Source of the DNA: Bryobacterales bacterium
Lineage (GTDB): Bacteria; Acidobacteriota; Terriglobia; Bryobacterales; Bryobacteraceae
DNA: 38,266 nt
Direction: 5' to 3'
NCBI GenBank assembly: GCA_016789785.1
Contig: JAEUQE010000063.1
Location: 1 to 38,266, forward strand
Shown: positions 15,574 through 25,000 of the stretch, piece by piece
How positions within the stretch are numbered: the first letter of the stretch is position 1
How the letters are laid out: each line of letters starts with the position of its first letter
Translations under genes and position numbers: made by a program
The notes under the pieces: generated by a model
Told to the model about the DNA's origin: nothing
What the model saw: the letters and a program-made list of their open reading frames with translations, nothing else
The model's database searches: none

Positions 15574-17121
15574 GTGACACCAGTGACTCGCCGCGCCTTT
15601 CAAACCTCCGTTGCTGCGTCGGTGATGGGCGCGCCCGCGATGGGCGGATCGTTGTTCGCCAACCAGCGGCGCCCGAATGTCGTCTTCATTCTTTCCGATC
15701 AGCATATCGGATCGTTCCTGGGGGCAAGCGGACACCCGCTGGTGCGCACGCCGAATCTCGACCGTCTGGCGGCGCGTGGCGTGAACTACCGCAATGCCTA
15801 CTGTGTGAGTCCGTTGTGCGGACCGTCTCGGGCGGCTCTGATGTCGGGCAGGTTCGGGTCCGATGTGGAAGCCTACTGCAACGCGACTGCCTACGACGGA
15901 CGCTCCGGGGGCTGGACGAAGTCACTACGCGATGCGGGCTATCACTGCTGGGCAACCGGCAAGCTGGCGATGAGCAACGAAGCGGACTTCGGCCTGGAGA
16001 CAGACCACGTCACCTACAACCACTGGGTGGGGCCGGATATTGCGTGTCTGCTGCGCTCGCCTGTGTGCTTCCTTCCCACCGCCCGGGAGCGGCTGGACGC
16101 ATCGTACAAGGAGCAGGAACATTCCGACACGCAATTGTTTGATCGCACGCTGACCTTCCTGCGTGAGCGGACGCCGGCGCTCCAGAAGCCGTGGGCGATG
16201 TATCTGGGTCCACACGCTCCGCATCCGAACTGGCGCACGAAGCCCAAGTATCGCGACATTTACCCGCCCGCCAAAATGCCGCTGCCCGATCTGCCCGATG
16301 GATACGTCGACCGGCAACATCCGTTCTTCCGTGCGGCGGCGAATTACCGGAATTGCGCGGTGCCGCTGCCTGCCTCGCGCATCCAGCGGACGCGTTCGGT
16401 GTACATGGGGATGATCACCGAACTCGATGCGCAGATCGGACGCTTGATAGATCATCTGGAGCGTACGGGACAGATGGACAACACCCTGTTCGTGTACACT
16501 TCCGACCACGGCGAGATGCTGGGCGAACATGGGCTGTGGTCAAAGAACGTTCTGCTCGAGTACTCGGCGCGTGTTCCGATGCTGATCGCGGGCCCCGGCC
16601 TGCCGAAGGGGAAGACGGTCGACACGCCGGTGTCACATGTCGATCTGACGGCGACGGTGCTGGATCTGGCGGGAGTGCAGCGCTCTGGCACGCTGCGCGG
16701 TCACTCGCTGGCGGGGCTGGCTCGCGGCGAAACGACAACGCACCCCGGCTTCGCGTATGGCGAATCGCATTCAGACGGAAATATGACGGGGTCGTTCATG
16801 ATCCGCAAAGGGGAATGGAAGTATATCTACTTCACCGCCGATCGCCCTCTGCTCTTCAATGTCAAAAACGATCCGGGTGAGTTGAACGATTTGTCTGAAG
16901 GGCCGGAGTACGCGGAGGTTCGCAAGGAGTTGCACGCGCATCTTACGTCGCTGGTGGATCCGGACGCGGTGACGTACCGGGCCTTTGATGAACAGGAGCG
17001 GCGGCTTGCCGCAATGGTTCGCAAGTATTCGGCCAGTGAATTTTACGAGGAAGTGGTAGACCGGCTGGGCCCGGCCCAGAGCCGCGTTCTTACGAGAAGA
17101 CTGTACAAAGGAAGGGCATAG
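15574..17121 (+). CDS. Tat-exported type I sulfatase (sulfatase 3)
   Basis: The start is GTG at 15574, two bases after the previous stop, with GGAG upstream; the protein has 515 residues. It has the twin-arginine motif VTRRAFQT, the formylglycine motif CGPSR at residues 82-86, and metal-site blocks SDQHIG and YTSDHGEMLGEHG. Both ends align with sulfatase 1 (HPLVRTPNLDRLAARGV; SDVEAYCNATAYDGR; DPDAVTYRAF; RLGPAQSR), so the two arose by duplication and now bracket the different sulfatase 2. The substrate cannot be read from sequence. A formylglycine maturase must be encoded elsewhere. Confidence 0.9.
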   Translation: MTPVTRRAFQTSVAASVMGAPAMGGSLFANQRRPNVVFILSDQHIGSFLGASGHPLVRTPNLDRLAARGVNYRNAYCVSPLCGPSRAALMSGRFGSDVEAYCNATAYDGRSGGWTKSLRDAGYHCWATGKLAMSNEADFGLETDHVTYNHWVGPDIACLLRSPVCFLPTARERLDASYKEQEHSDTQLFDRTLTFLRERTPALQKPWAMYLGPHAPHPNWRTKPKYRDIYPPAKMPLPDLPDGYVDRQHPFFRAAANYRNCAVPLPASRIQRTRSVYMGMITELDAQIGRLIDHLERTGQMDNTLFVYTSDHGEMLGEHGLWSKNVLLEYSARVPMLIAGPGLPKGKTVDTPVSHVDLTATVLDLAGVQRSGTLRGHSLAGLARGETTTHPGFAYGESHSDGNMTGSFMIRKGEWKYIYFTADRPLLFNVKNDPGELNDLSEGPEYAEVRKELHAHLTSLVDPDAVTYRAFDEQERRLAAMVRKYSASEFYEEVVDRLGPAQSRVLTRRLYKGRA

Positions 17122-17124
17122 ACC

Positions 17125-20100
17125 ATGCCGAGATCGATCCTGACGTTGCTTGCGATTGGAACGCTCTGCGCACAGGAGTTCCGCTCCGTGATTTCGGGGC
17201 GCGTGGCCGATCCGCAGCAGAGTGTGGTTCCGGGCGTGAGCATCACAGCCGTGCAGGTGGAGACGGGCGCGCGATGGGAGACGCGATCGAGCGACAGCGG
17301 GCAGTATTCCATGCCGTTTGTGCCGCCTGGCACGTATCGCATCACGGCGGAGTCCTCGGGCTTTAAACGCTACGTCCGGGAAGGCGTTGTGGTCAGCGCG
17401 AATGAACGCATCGCAATCAACATCGTGCTGGAGATCGGGCAGGTAACGGAGAACGTGACGGTGACCGATGACGCGCCGCTTCTGGAAACCGCGACCGGCT
17501 CCATCGGGCTGGTGATCACGCAGCGTCAGGTGGAGAACATGCCGATGAACGGCCGCACTCCGTTGATGCTTGCGCAGCTTTCCGCCTCTGTGATTCCGAT
17601 CGGCGGGCCCAGTCAGAACCGTCCCTTCGATAACGGCAACACGGCTGACTTCTCGGTGGCGGGCGCTCCCAGCCGCACGAACGAACTACTGATGGATGGC
17701 GCGCCGAATGGAACACGGAATGACCGGTCCGCCTACAGCCCTCCGATGGATTCGGTGCAGGAATTGAAGGTGGAAGCGTTCCAGTCCGATGCCGCATTCG
17801 GCAGCACCGGCGGTGGAACCATCAACCTGGTGACCAAGAGCGGGACCAATCAATTTCATGCGACGGTGTATCACTTCAACCAGGTGACGAAACTCGCCGC
17901 CACTCCTTTCTTCATCAATCGGTCGGGACAGGCGAAGCCAGCCTCCCTGTGGAATCAGTACGGAGTAACCTCGGGCGGCCCTGTGTGGATCCCGCGGGTG
18001 TTTAACGGAAAGGACCGGCTGCTGTACTTCTTTGCCTTCGAGGGGATCAAACAGCCGAGTGTGTTTCCGCTTGCCGCCACGGTACCCACCGAAGCCATGC
18101 GCCGCGGGGATCTGTCGCAGCTTTTGCGGGTGGGCGCGAATTATCAGGTTTACGATCCACTTACCGGAGTCCGCGAAGGTGCGCGCGTGCGCAGGGACCC
18201 ATTCCCTGGGAATCTCATCCCCACCTCACGGTTGAATCCGATCGCCTTGAAGGTGGTGCCCTACTGGCCGCTGCCAAACCTCCCCGGCGCGCCCGACGGA
18301 CGCAACAACTTCTTCACGAACGCTCCGGGCAGAGAGGATTTCTACAATTTTATCGGCCGTATGGATTTCATCGCCAGCACACGCCACAAGATGTTCTTCA
18401 ACATGCGGCGCAGCGAGAGGTTCAACAACTCCCAGAACTTCTTCCAGAACATCGCCCGGGGCCGCAACCTGATCCGGCCTGCCTATGGCGCTGTTCTTGA
18501 CGATGTTTTCACGTTCACGCCCACCACGCTGCTCAATACGCGGTTCAACTGGACACAGTTCATTCAAATCATCCGTCCCTTTAGCACCGGGCTCAGTCTC
18601 GCGGAACTGGGATTTCCTCAGTCCGTGGTTGCCGCAAGTCCGCAACAGTCACTGCCGCGATTCGACGTCGGTGCATATGAGCGGCTGGGCGAGAACAATG
18701 CCAATCGCACGCCATACGATTCCTTCCAGCTCTTTTCCAGCCTCACGAAGATCCTCAGCAAGCACAGCCTCAAAATAGGAACGGACATCCGGGTCTATCG
18801 GGAGAGCGCGTATTCGGCCGGCAGTTCCTCCGGGCGCTACCAGCACAACAGCAACTGGACGCGGGGGCCGCTGGATAGCTCGCCTGTCGCGCCGATCGGC
18901 CAGGACTTCGCGGCTTTCCTGATCGGCCTGCCCACGAGTGGCAACTTCGACGTGAATGCGTACCGCAGCAATCAGTCCAAGTACATGGCTCTGTTTGTGC
19001 AGGATGATTTCCGGGCCACCGCCAACCTGACATTGAACCTTGGCTTGCGCTACGAAAAAGAGTTTGCGGTGACCGAACGTTTCGACCGTCTTGTGACCGG
19101 CTTCGATGCGGCGGCGAACACCATGGTAACCGCGGCCGCGCGCGCGGCCTATGCGCGGAATCCGATTCCGGAGGTCCCGGTGGCACAGTTCAATCCGGCG
19201 GGTGGACTGCTGTTCGCCACCTCCTCCAGGCGCAGTCCTTATTCCACCCGGAACACGAACTTCAGCCCACGTTTCGGCTTTGCCTGGACGCCGCCCTTTC
19301 TGGGGAAGGGCACCGTGGTTCGCGGCGGAGCGGGTGTGTTCTTCTTTGATCTCGGCCTCGCGACAGACAATCAGCTCGGCTTCAGCCAAACCACTCCTCT
19401 GGTTGCCTCGCAGGACGGTATGCTGACACCGTACGCAACGCTGAGCAATCCGTTTCCGGTGGGGATTACCCAGCCGACAGGCTCCTCCCAGGGGGTGAAT
19501 ACCCTGCTCGGAAATGGAGTGAATTTCTACAATCCCACGCCGCGGAATCCTTACTCGATGCGTTGGAACTTGAACATCCAACGGCTGTTGTCCTCCAACA
19601 TGGTGTTGGAGGCCGGTTATGTGGGCAACAAGGCAGTGGGCCTTGGCGTGGACCGCCCGTTCAACGCGATCCCCGTACGCTTCCTGAGCACTTCTCCGAG
19701 CCGCGATCAGGCCACAATCGATAGTTTGAGCGCCAACGTACCGAACCCCTTCGCAGGGCTTCTGCCCGGCACCAACCTGAACGGCAGCGTGATTGGGCGC
19801 CAGGCGCTGCTCGGCGCATATCCTCAATTCACGGGGGTCAATGCAAACGCCCTGAATGAAGGCAGTTCATGGTCACACATGATGCTGGTCCGCCTGGAGA
19901 AGCGCTTCTCGCAAGGGCTGGAGATGCAATCGAACTTCCAGTATTCCCGCATCATGCGCAAGCTAACGAGGCTCAATGACGGTGATCCCGCGCTGGAGAA
20001 GCGAATCGGGGAAGAAGACCGTCCCTACCGGCTGGTGACAAGCATCAGCTACAACCTGCCGTTTGGGAAAGGGAAGGCCTTCGGAACCGGCCTTCGTGGA

Positions 20101-20538
20101 TTCGCCAACCTGGCCATCGGTGGATGGACGATCAGCGGTTTCCATACCTGGCAAGCCGGAGCGCCCATCGAATGGGGCAACGTGATCTACCTGGGGGGCG
20201 ATTTGAACACGACACCCCGAAACATTGACCGCGCGTTTGATATCACCCGCTTCAATCGCGTTTCCACGCAGCAACTGGCGCAGAATTTCCGCGTCTTTCC
20301 CAGCGCGTTTTCCAATATTCGGAGTGACAAGGTGAACAGCGTGGATTTCGCCATCATTAAGGATTTTCCGATTCTGGAGCGGCTCCGGCTGCAGTACCGC
20401 TGTGAGTTTTTCAACGGATTCAATCGCGCGCAGTTTTCCGCTCCCGACAGCAATCCGGTCAACTCCACGTTTGGCGCCGTGACGAACCAGGAGAACCTGC
20501 CACGGCGGATTCAGATGGCATTGAGGCTGGTGTGGTAA
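17125..20538 (+). CDS. Oar-like TonB-dependent receptor with carboxypeptidase-regulatory-like domain (copy 2)
   Basis: The 1137-residue protein has the same architecture as receptor 1: a short signal peptide (MPRSILTLLAIGTLCAQ), a carboxypeptidase-regulatory-like domain (SGRVADPQQSVVPGVSITAV, VPPGTYRITAESSGFKRY), a plug (TGGGTINLVTKSGTNQFH), and a barrel ending MALRLVW. It follows sulfatase 3 by three bases with AAGGAAGGG as ribosome site, and its stop overlaps the ATG of sulfatase 4 (TAATG). Its place among four sulfatases suggests uptake of sulfated oligosaccharides across the outer membrane, which is inference. The terminal aromatic residue fits Bam-dependent outer-membrane insertion. Confidence 0.92.
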   Translation: MPRSILTLLAIGTLCAQEFRSVISGRVADPQQSVVPGVSITAVQVETGARWETRSSDSGQYSMPFVPPGTYRITAESSGFKRYVREGVVVSANERIAINIVLEIGQVTENVTVTDDAPLLETATGSIGLVITQRQVENMPMNGRTPLMLAQLSASVIPIGGPSQNRPFDNGNTADFSVAGAPSRTNELLMDGAPNGTRNDRSAYSPPMDSVQELKVEAFQSDAAFGSTGGGTINLVTKSGTNQFHATVYHFNQVTKLAATPFFINRSGQAKPASLWNQYGVTSGGPVWIPRVFNGKDRLLYFFAFEGIKQPSVFPLAATVPTEAMRRGDLSQLLRVGANYQVYDPLTGVREGARVRRDPFPGNLIPTSRLNPIALKVVPYWPLPNLPGAPDGRNNFFTNAPGREDFYNFIGRMDFIASTRHKMFFNMRRSERFNNSQNFFQNIARGRNLIRPAYGAVLDDVFTFTPTTLLNTRFNWTQFIQIIRPFSTGLSLAELGFPQSVVAASPQQSLPRFDVGAYERLGENNANRTPYDSFQLFSSLTKILSKHSLKIGTDIRVYRESAYSAGSSSGRYQHNSNWTRGPLDSSPVAPIGQDFAAFLIGLPTSGNFDVNAYRSNQSKYMALFVQDDFRATANLTLNLGLRYEKEFAVTERFDRLVTGFDAAANTMVTAAARAAYARNPIPEVPVAQFNPAGGLLFATSSRRSPYSTRNTNFSPRFGFAWTPPFLGKGTVVRGGAGVFFFDLGLATDNQLGFSQTTPLVASQDGMLTPYATLSNPFPVGITQPTGSSQGVNTLLGNGVNFYNPTPRNPYSMRWNLNIQRLLSSNMVLEAGYVGNKAVGLGVDRPFNAIPVRFLSTSPSRDQATIDSLSANVPNPFAGLLPGTNLNGSVIGRQALLGAYPQFTGVNANALNEGSSWSHMMLVRLEKRFSQGLEMQSNFQYSRIMRKLTRLNDGDPALEKRIGEEDRPYRLVTSISYNLPFGKGKAFGTGLRGFANLAIGGWTISGFHTWQAGAPIEWGNVIYLGGDLNTTPRNIDRAFDITRFNRVSTQQLAQNFRVFPSAFSNIRSDKVNSVDFAIIKDFPILERLRLQYRCEFFNGFNRAQFSAPDSNPVNSTFGAVTNQENLPRRIQMALRLVW

Positions 20539-21911
20539 TGCGCAGACGAGACTTTTTCGGAACACTGGCGGCATCGCCGCTGTTGGCTCAAAGAACAAAG
20601 CCACCCAACATTGTTCTCATCCTGGCCGATGACCTGGGATGGGCGGACGTCGGTTTTCACCGAAGTGAGATCCGCACACCGAATCTCGACCGGCTGGCGC
20701 GGCAGAGCATGGAGATGGACCGCTTCTACGTAATGCCTCTATGTTCGCCGACACGATCCGCGCTGATGACGGGCCGCAACCCGATCCGTTTCGGCGTTTC
20801 GTACGCGACCATCGAACCCTTCGACAATTACGGCGTGCCGGTGGAGGAGCGTTTCCTTCCGCAGACGCTGCATGATTCGGGCTACGAAACGGCCATCGCC
20901 GGCAAGTGGCACCTCGGGCACCGGCGCATCCCGTTCCTGCCGAATTCGCGTGGCTTCGATCACTCCTACGGGCTGATCACTGGGCGGATCGACTATTACA
21001 CGAAGGATCGCGAAGGCGGCTATGACTGGCATCGCAATCTGCGTACGTTGCGCGAAGAGGGTTACTCCACGGAGTTGATCGGCAGAGAGGCCTCGCGGCT
21101 CATAAAGGCACGTGATCGTAAGAAGCCGCTGTTTCTGTATGTTCCTTTCAATGCTCCTCACACGCCGTTGCAGCCGCCGCCGAAATTCATGGACGACTAC
21201 GCGGGCATTCAGGACCCGGACCGGCGCACCTTCGCGGCCATGACGGCTTACATGGACTTCGCTATCGGGAAGATTCTGCAGTCGCTTGATGACGAGGGGA
21301 TGGCCAACAATACCCTTTTGATGTTCTTCAGCGATAACGGGGGCCCGACCGGGAACGGCGCCCGCAACACTCCACTGCGGGGTGGCAAGCGGACAGGGTT
21401 TGAGGGCGGGATCCGGGTACCGTGCCTGTTGCGCTGGCCTGAGCGGATCAAAGCCGGTTCGCACTGTGGCCAGGTAACCACTGTGATGGACTTGATGCCG
21501 ACTCTGGCCGCCGTTGCCGGCACAACTCCAGGAAACAAACTGCCGCTGGATGGCAGGAATATGTGGCCCGCCATCTCCAGCGGCAAAGTGGTCCCTCGCG
21601 AGGAGGAGATCTTCTTCGGCACGGGTTCCGACAACAAGTTCCTTTACTCGATCTTTCATAAGGAATGGAAGCTGGTAAGCGAGATCCCACGGAAGAAGGG
21701 AGAGGCAGTGCACTACCTCTTCCGCGTGGGAGACGATCCTGAGGAGAAGAACGACCTGGCTGCACGGCATCCGGAAATCGTCAAGGATCTGGCGGCGCGG
21801 ATTGAGAAATGGCGCAATCTGTATCCGCCGGACGGAATCATGTCACCCAAGAAAACCGCCGCTCCAGGTGAAGAGACACCAGCGACTTGGGTGGAGGCCG
21901 CGGTTCCGTAG
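20538..21911 (+). CDS. Tat-exported arylsulfatase-like sulfatase (sulfatase 4)
   Basis: The ATG at 20538 shares one base with the receptor's stop codon and starts MRRRDFFGTLAASPLLAQ, a short Tat signal. A GTG six bases earlier is possible but would lie inside the receptor gene. The 457-residue protein has NIVLILADDLGWADVG (D31/D32), the formylglycine motif CSPTR at 69-73, AIAGKWHLGH, and FFSDNGGPTGNG, which are hallmarks of the arylsulfatase A/GALNS-like group. It closes the plus operon; two hairpins follow the stop. It is more distant from sulfatases 1 and 3, so the locus carries at least three sulfatase types, hinting at a glycan with several sulfate linkages. Confidence 0.92.
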   Translation: MRRRDFFGTLAASPLLAQRTKPPNIVLILADDLGWADVGFHRSEIRTPNLDRLARQSMEMDRFYVMPLCSPTRSALMTGRNPIRFGVSYATIEPFDNYGVPVEERFLPQTLHDSGYETAIAGKWHLGHRRIPFLPNSRGFDHSYGLITGRIDYYTKDREGGYDWHRNLRTLREEGYSTELIGREASRLIKARDRKKPLFLYVPFNAPHTPLQPPPKFMDDYAGIQDPDRRTFAAMTAYMDFAIGKILQSLDDEGMANNTLLMFFSDNGGPTGNGARNTPLRGGKRTGFEGGIRVPCLLRWPERIKAGSHCGQVTTVMDLMPTLAAVAGTTPGNKLPLDGRNMWPAISSGKVVPREEEIFFGTGSDNKFLYSIFHKEWKLVSEIPRKKGEAVHYLFRVGDDPEEKNDLAARHPEIVKDLAARIEKWRNLYPPDGIMSPKKTAAPGEETPATWVEAAVP

Positions 21912-21940
21912 GGTGCCCATTGATCGTTGAGATTGGTCGT

Positions 21941-21986
21941 CGGCATGGATGCCGGGGGACCGCCGTTCAGTCGAGGCGAACGGCGG
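21941..21986. terminator. Two hairpins between convergent genes
   Basis: CGGCAT/ATGCCG (21941-21954) is followed by a perfect nine-pair stem, CCGCCGTTC (21960-21968) with GAACGGCGG (21978-21986) around a nine-base loop. They fill the 95-bp gap between the stops of sulfatase 4 and the BACON protein and could work on both strands. There is no clear T run, so termination may need a factor. Confidence 0.5.
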
Positions 21987-22006
21987 AGGCCGGCCATTAA
22001 GTTGAA

Positions 22007-25000
22007 CTATCTTCCGAAGTAACCGTTGATCTCCACCACGAGGTTCGTGCGGCGGAAGGCGAAGATCTCAATCGACCCGCCGGGGCCAGCCGGCACAATC
22101 GACGAGTTCGTGACAATCTGTCCGTTGAACGCATTGAGCACCGACGCATTCGGCCGGCTCTGCCCCGTAGGATAGAGTGTCACGAAGGGCATCGGCTGGC
22201 CGCCAGGCAGCGCGGTCACATTGAGCGCATAGCCGCGCGCGGAACTGGGAATGTTGCTGCATCCCGCCGCGCCAGGCACATTCAGCGTGCGCACCGATTC
22301 ATCCGTAAAGATCCCGCCACTTACTGTCGAATCGCTGGCACGGCACTGCGTCACCGGAAAGTAGAACTGGCCGTTGGTGCCGTCATCGGGCGCGAAGTAA
22401 CCGGTGATGTCGATGAGAAAGTCGGTCTGATCGAACGCGAACACATCAATACTTCCATCGCTGCCCGCGGGGAGGATCACGCTGTTGGCAAGGACGCGGC
22501 CGGCCGGCGAGTTGATGCTCGATACATTCGGCTGCGTCGCACCGGCGGGCCATGCGGTGAGGAACTGCAGGGCCCCTTGTGGGACCGCGGTGATGGTCAT
22601 CGAATAGGCCGACGCGCCCTGGGGAACAGGGCATGACGACGCCGGGAAACGGAACCGCCGGGTCTGGCGGGCGCTGAGCGAAGGCGGACCGAACGGACCG
22701 GCGGGCCGGTATTCGGATCGCGTCTCGATGACGCGGCACGGCGTCAGCGGATAATAGGCCAGATTGGAGAGTGACCGATTGTCGGTGAAGTAACCGGCAA
22801 TGTCGATGAGTAAGTCGGTGTTATCGGAGACATGCAACTGAATGGCGCCTCCCGTGCCGGCTTTGATGATCGCCGAGTTGGCAACGATGTTCCCGTCGGG
22901 CGAGCGGATGCTCCAGACGTTGGGCCGTGTTTCGCCGGCTGGCCATAGGGTTGCGAAGTCGACGGCGCCGCGCGGCACCAGGGTCACGTTCACAACGTAG
23001 GCCTTGGCGCTGGTGGGGACCGGGCAGAGATTCGATTGGTTCATCTGCAGGGTGCGCGTTTCGCCGCGCGCCAGGAACGGTGGTCCGAACGCTCCGGTCC
23101 GCCCTTCGAAGTTGTATTCGGGCCGCGTTTCGAGGATCCGGCACGGTGGCAGCGAGACGAAGGTCAGTCCCGTGCCGGGAGGTCCCGCCGCAGTACCCGC
23201 CTGACTTACTGTGTAACTCCGGCCGGCGATGGTCAGCGTTGTGGAGCGGGAACTGGCGCCAGGGTTTGCGAGCACGTTGAACGACACGGTTCCATTGCCT
23301 GATCCGCTGGCGCCCGCGGTGATCACCGCCCACGAGTCGGGCGAGGCGGCGGTCCAGTTGCAGCCTGCCGAAGTAGTGACGTTGACGCTGTTCTGCTCGC
23401 CCGCTGCGGGAATGCTGATGCTGGTGGAACTGAGCGTGTAAGTGCATGCGCCTCCTTCCTGCGTGATGGTGGAGGTCCGTCCGCCTGCACTTACCGAGCC
23501 GGTGCGAGCGCTACTTCCTGAATTGGCCGCCGCAGTGATGGAGAACGAGCCCGGGCCGGTGCCGCTGGATGCTCCGGGGAAGCTGATCCAGGGCTCCGAT
23601 GCGATCGCCTGCCAGGCGCATCCTGCCGAAGTCTCCACGCTGAATGTGCGTGCGCCACCGGAGGACGGCACGGTGGCAGTGGTGGGGCTCAATGTGTAAG
23701 TGCAACTTAGTCCCGCCTGATTGACCGTGTAACTGCGTCCGGCAATGGTTAACGTGGTGGCCCGGGCGCTGGCGTTCTGGTTCGCCAGGACGTTGAACGA
23801 CACGGTTCCGTTGCCCGATCCGCTGGCGCCCGTGGTAATCGTGACAAACGGGTCGGGGGATGCGGCGGTCCAGTTGCAGCCTGCCGATGCCGTTAGGTTG
23901 ACGCTGCCCTGCTGGCCCGCGGCCGGAACGCTGATGCTGTTCGAGCTGAGCGTGTAAGTGCAGCTTCCCGCATCCTGAGTAATTGTGAGGGTCTTGCCGC
24001 TGACCGTGACTAAGGCAGCGCGAGTTACGGGTTCGGTATTTGCGGCGACATTGACGGCGAACGAGCCCGGTACGTTACCGTTCGACGCGCCGGCGAGGGT
24101 AAGCCATGGTTGAGATACGGTCGCCTGCCAGGCGCAACCCAACGCGATCGCCACGCTGACTGTCCGCGATCCACCGGAGGCTGGGACGGTACCGCCGGCG
24201 GTAGTGATCTTGGGCTCACAGCTTTGCCCCGCCTGATTCACCCGAACGGTGGTCAGCATCGCGCCTGGGGAGGTGATCTGCACGGAGGCGGTGCGGGGTG
24301 AACTGGAAGGGTTGGCATCCATCGTACCGACGATGAGGGCTGTCCCGGTTCCTGTCGTGCTGTTCAGCCGGATGGAACTGTCCGATGGAGCGACGGTCCA
24401 GGGGCATCGCGAATCCGGAGCAGTCATCATGAACTCCACTGCGCCTCCGTCTCCGCCCACGTCGATGGTGGCCGGCGAACGGGTGAAGTTGCAGATGCCA
24501 AGCTGCGTGATGGTCACCGAGGTGGCGGGCACGTTGGTAACGTGTAACGGCATCTCGTAGGTGCGATTGGCGGTCGACGTATTTGGCAAGACTCGAAATG
24601 AGAAGATCGGAGGAATATTCTGTATCCAGGAAGGATTGGCCGGGGCGCCATAAGTGCAAAATGAAGAGACACATGATGCGGCGAAGTTAAGGTCAAAGTC
24701 CCCTCCGTCAGCGTGGAATAGAGTGCGGCTTGGTGCTACCGAAAACTTATTGATGTCCACGCCGACGGGGTTCAAGATCCCGCTGGCCGTTAGCGCCACC
24801 AGTTGCCAAGGGTCGGTGAGGCTGGTCGTGGGTGGCGTGGATCCGGTGACAACAGAGTTCCCAACACGCCTCGTTTCGACCCTGTCGCCGGCAGGAGCGC
24901 CGCCGGTTATGGAGAAACCGGCCGGACCCGAAAAAGTCCACTCACACTGCGGATCGCTTGCTGTTACCGCGAATGAGAAGTTGACGCCCGAGTTAGGGAC

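Noticed and set aside
23189..24220. Regular direct repeats considered as a CRISPR-like array
   Set aside because: The repeats are 258 bp, in frame, and encode BACON modules; there are no short repeats with unique spacers.
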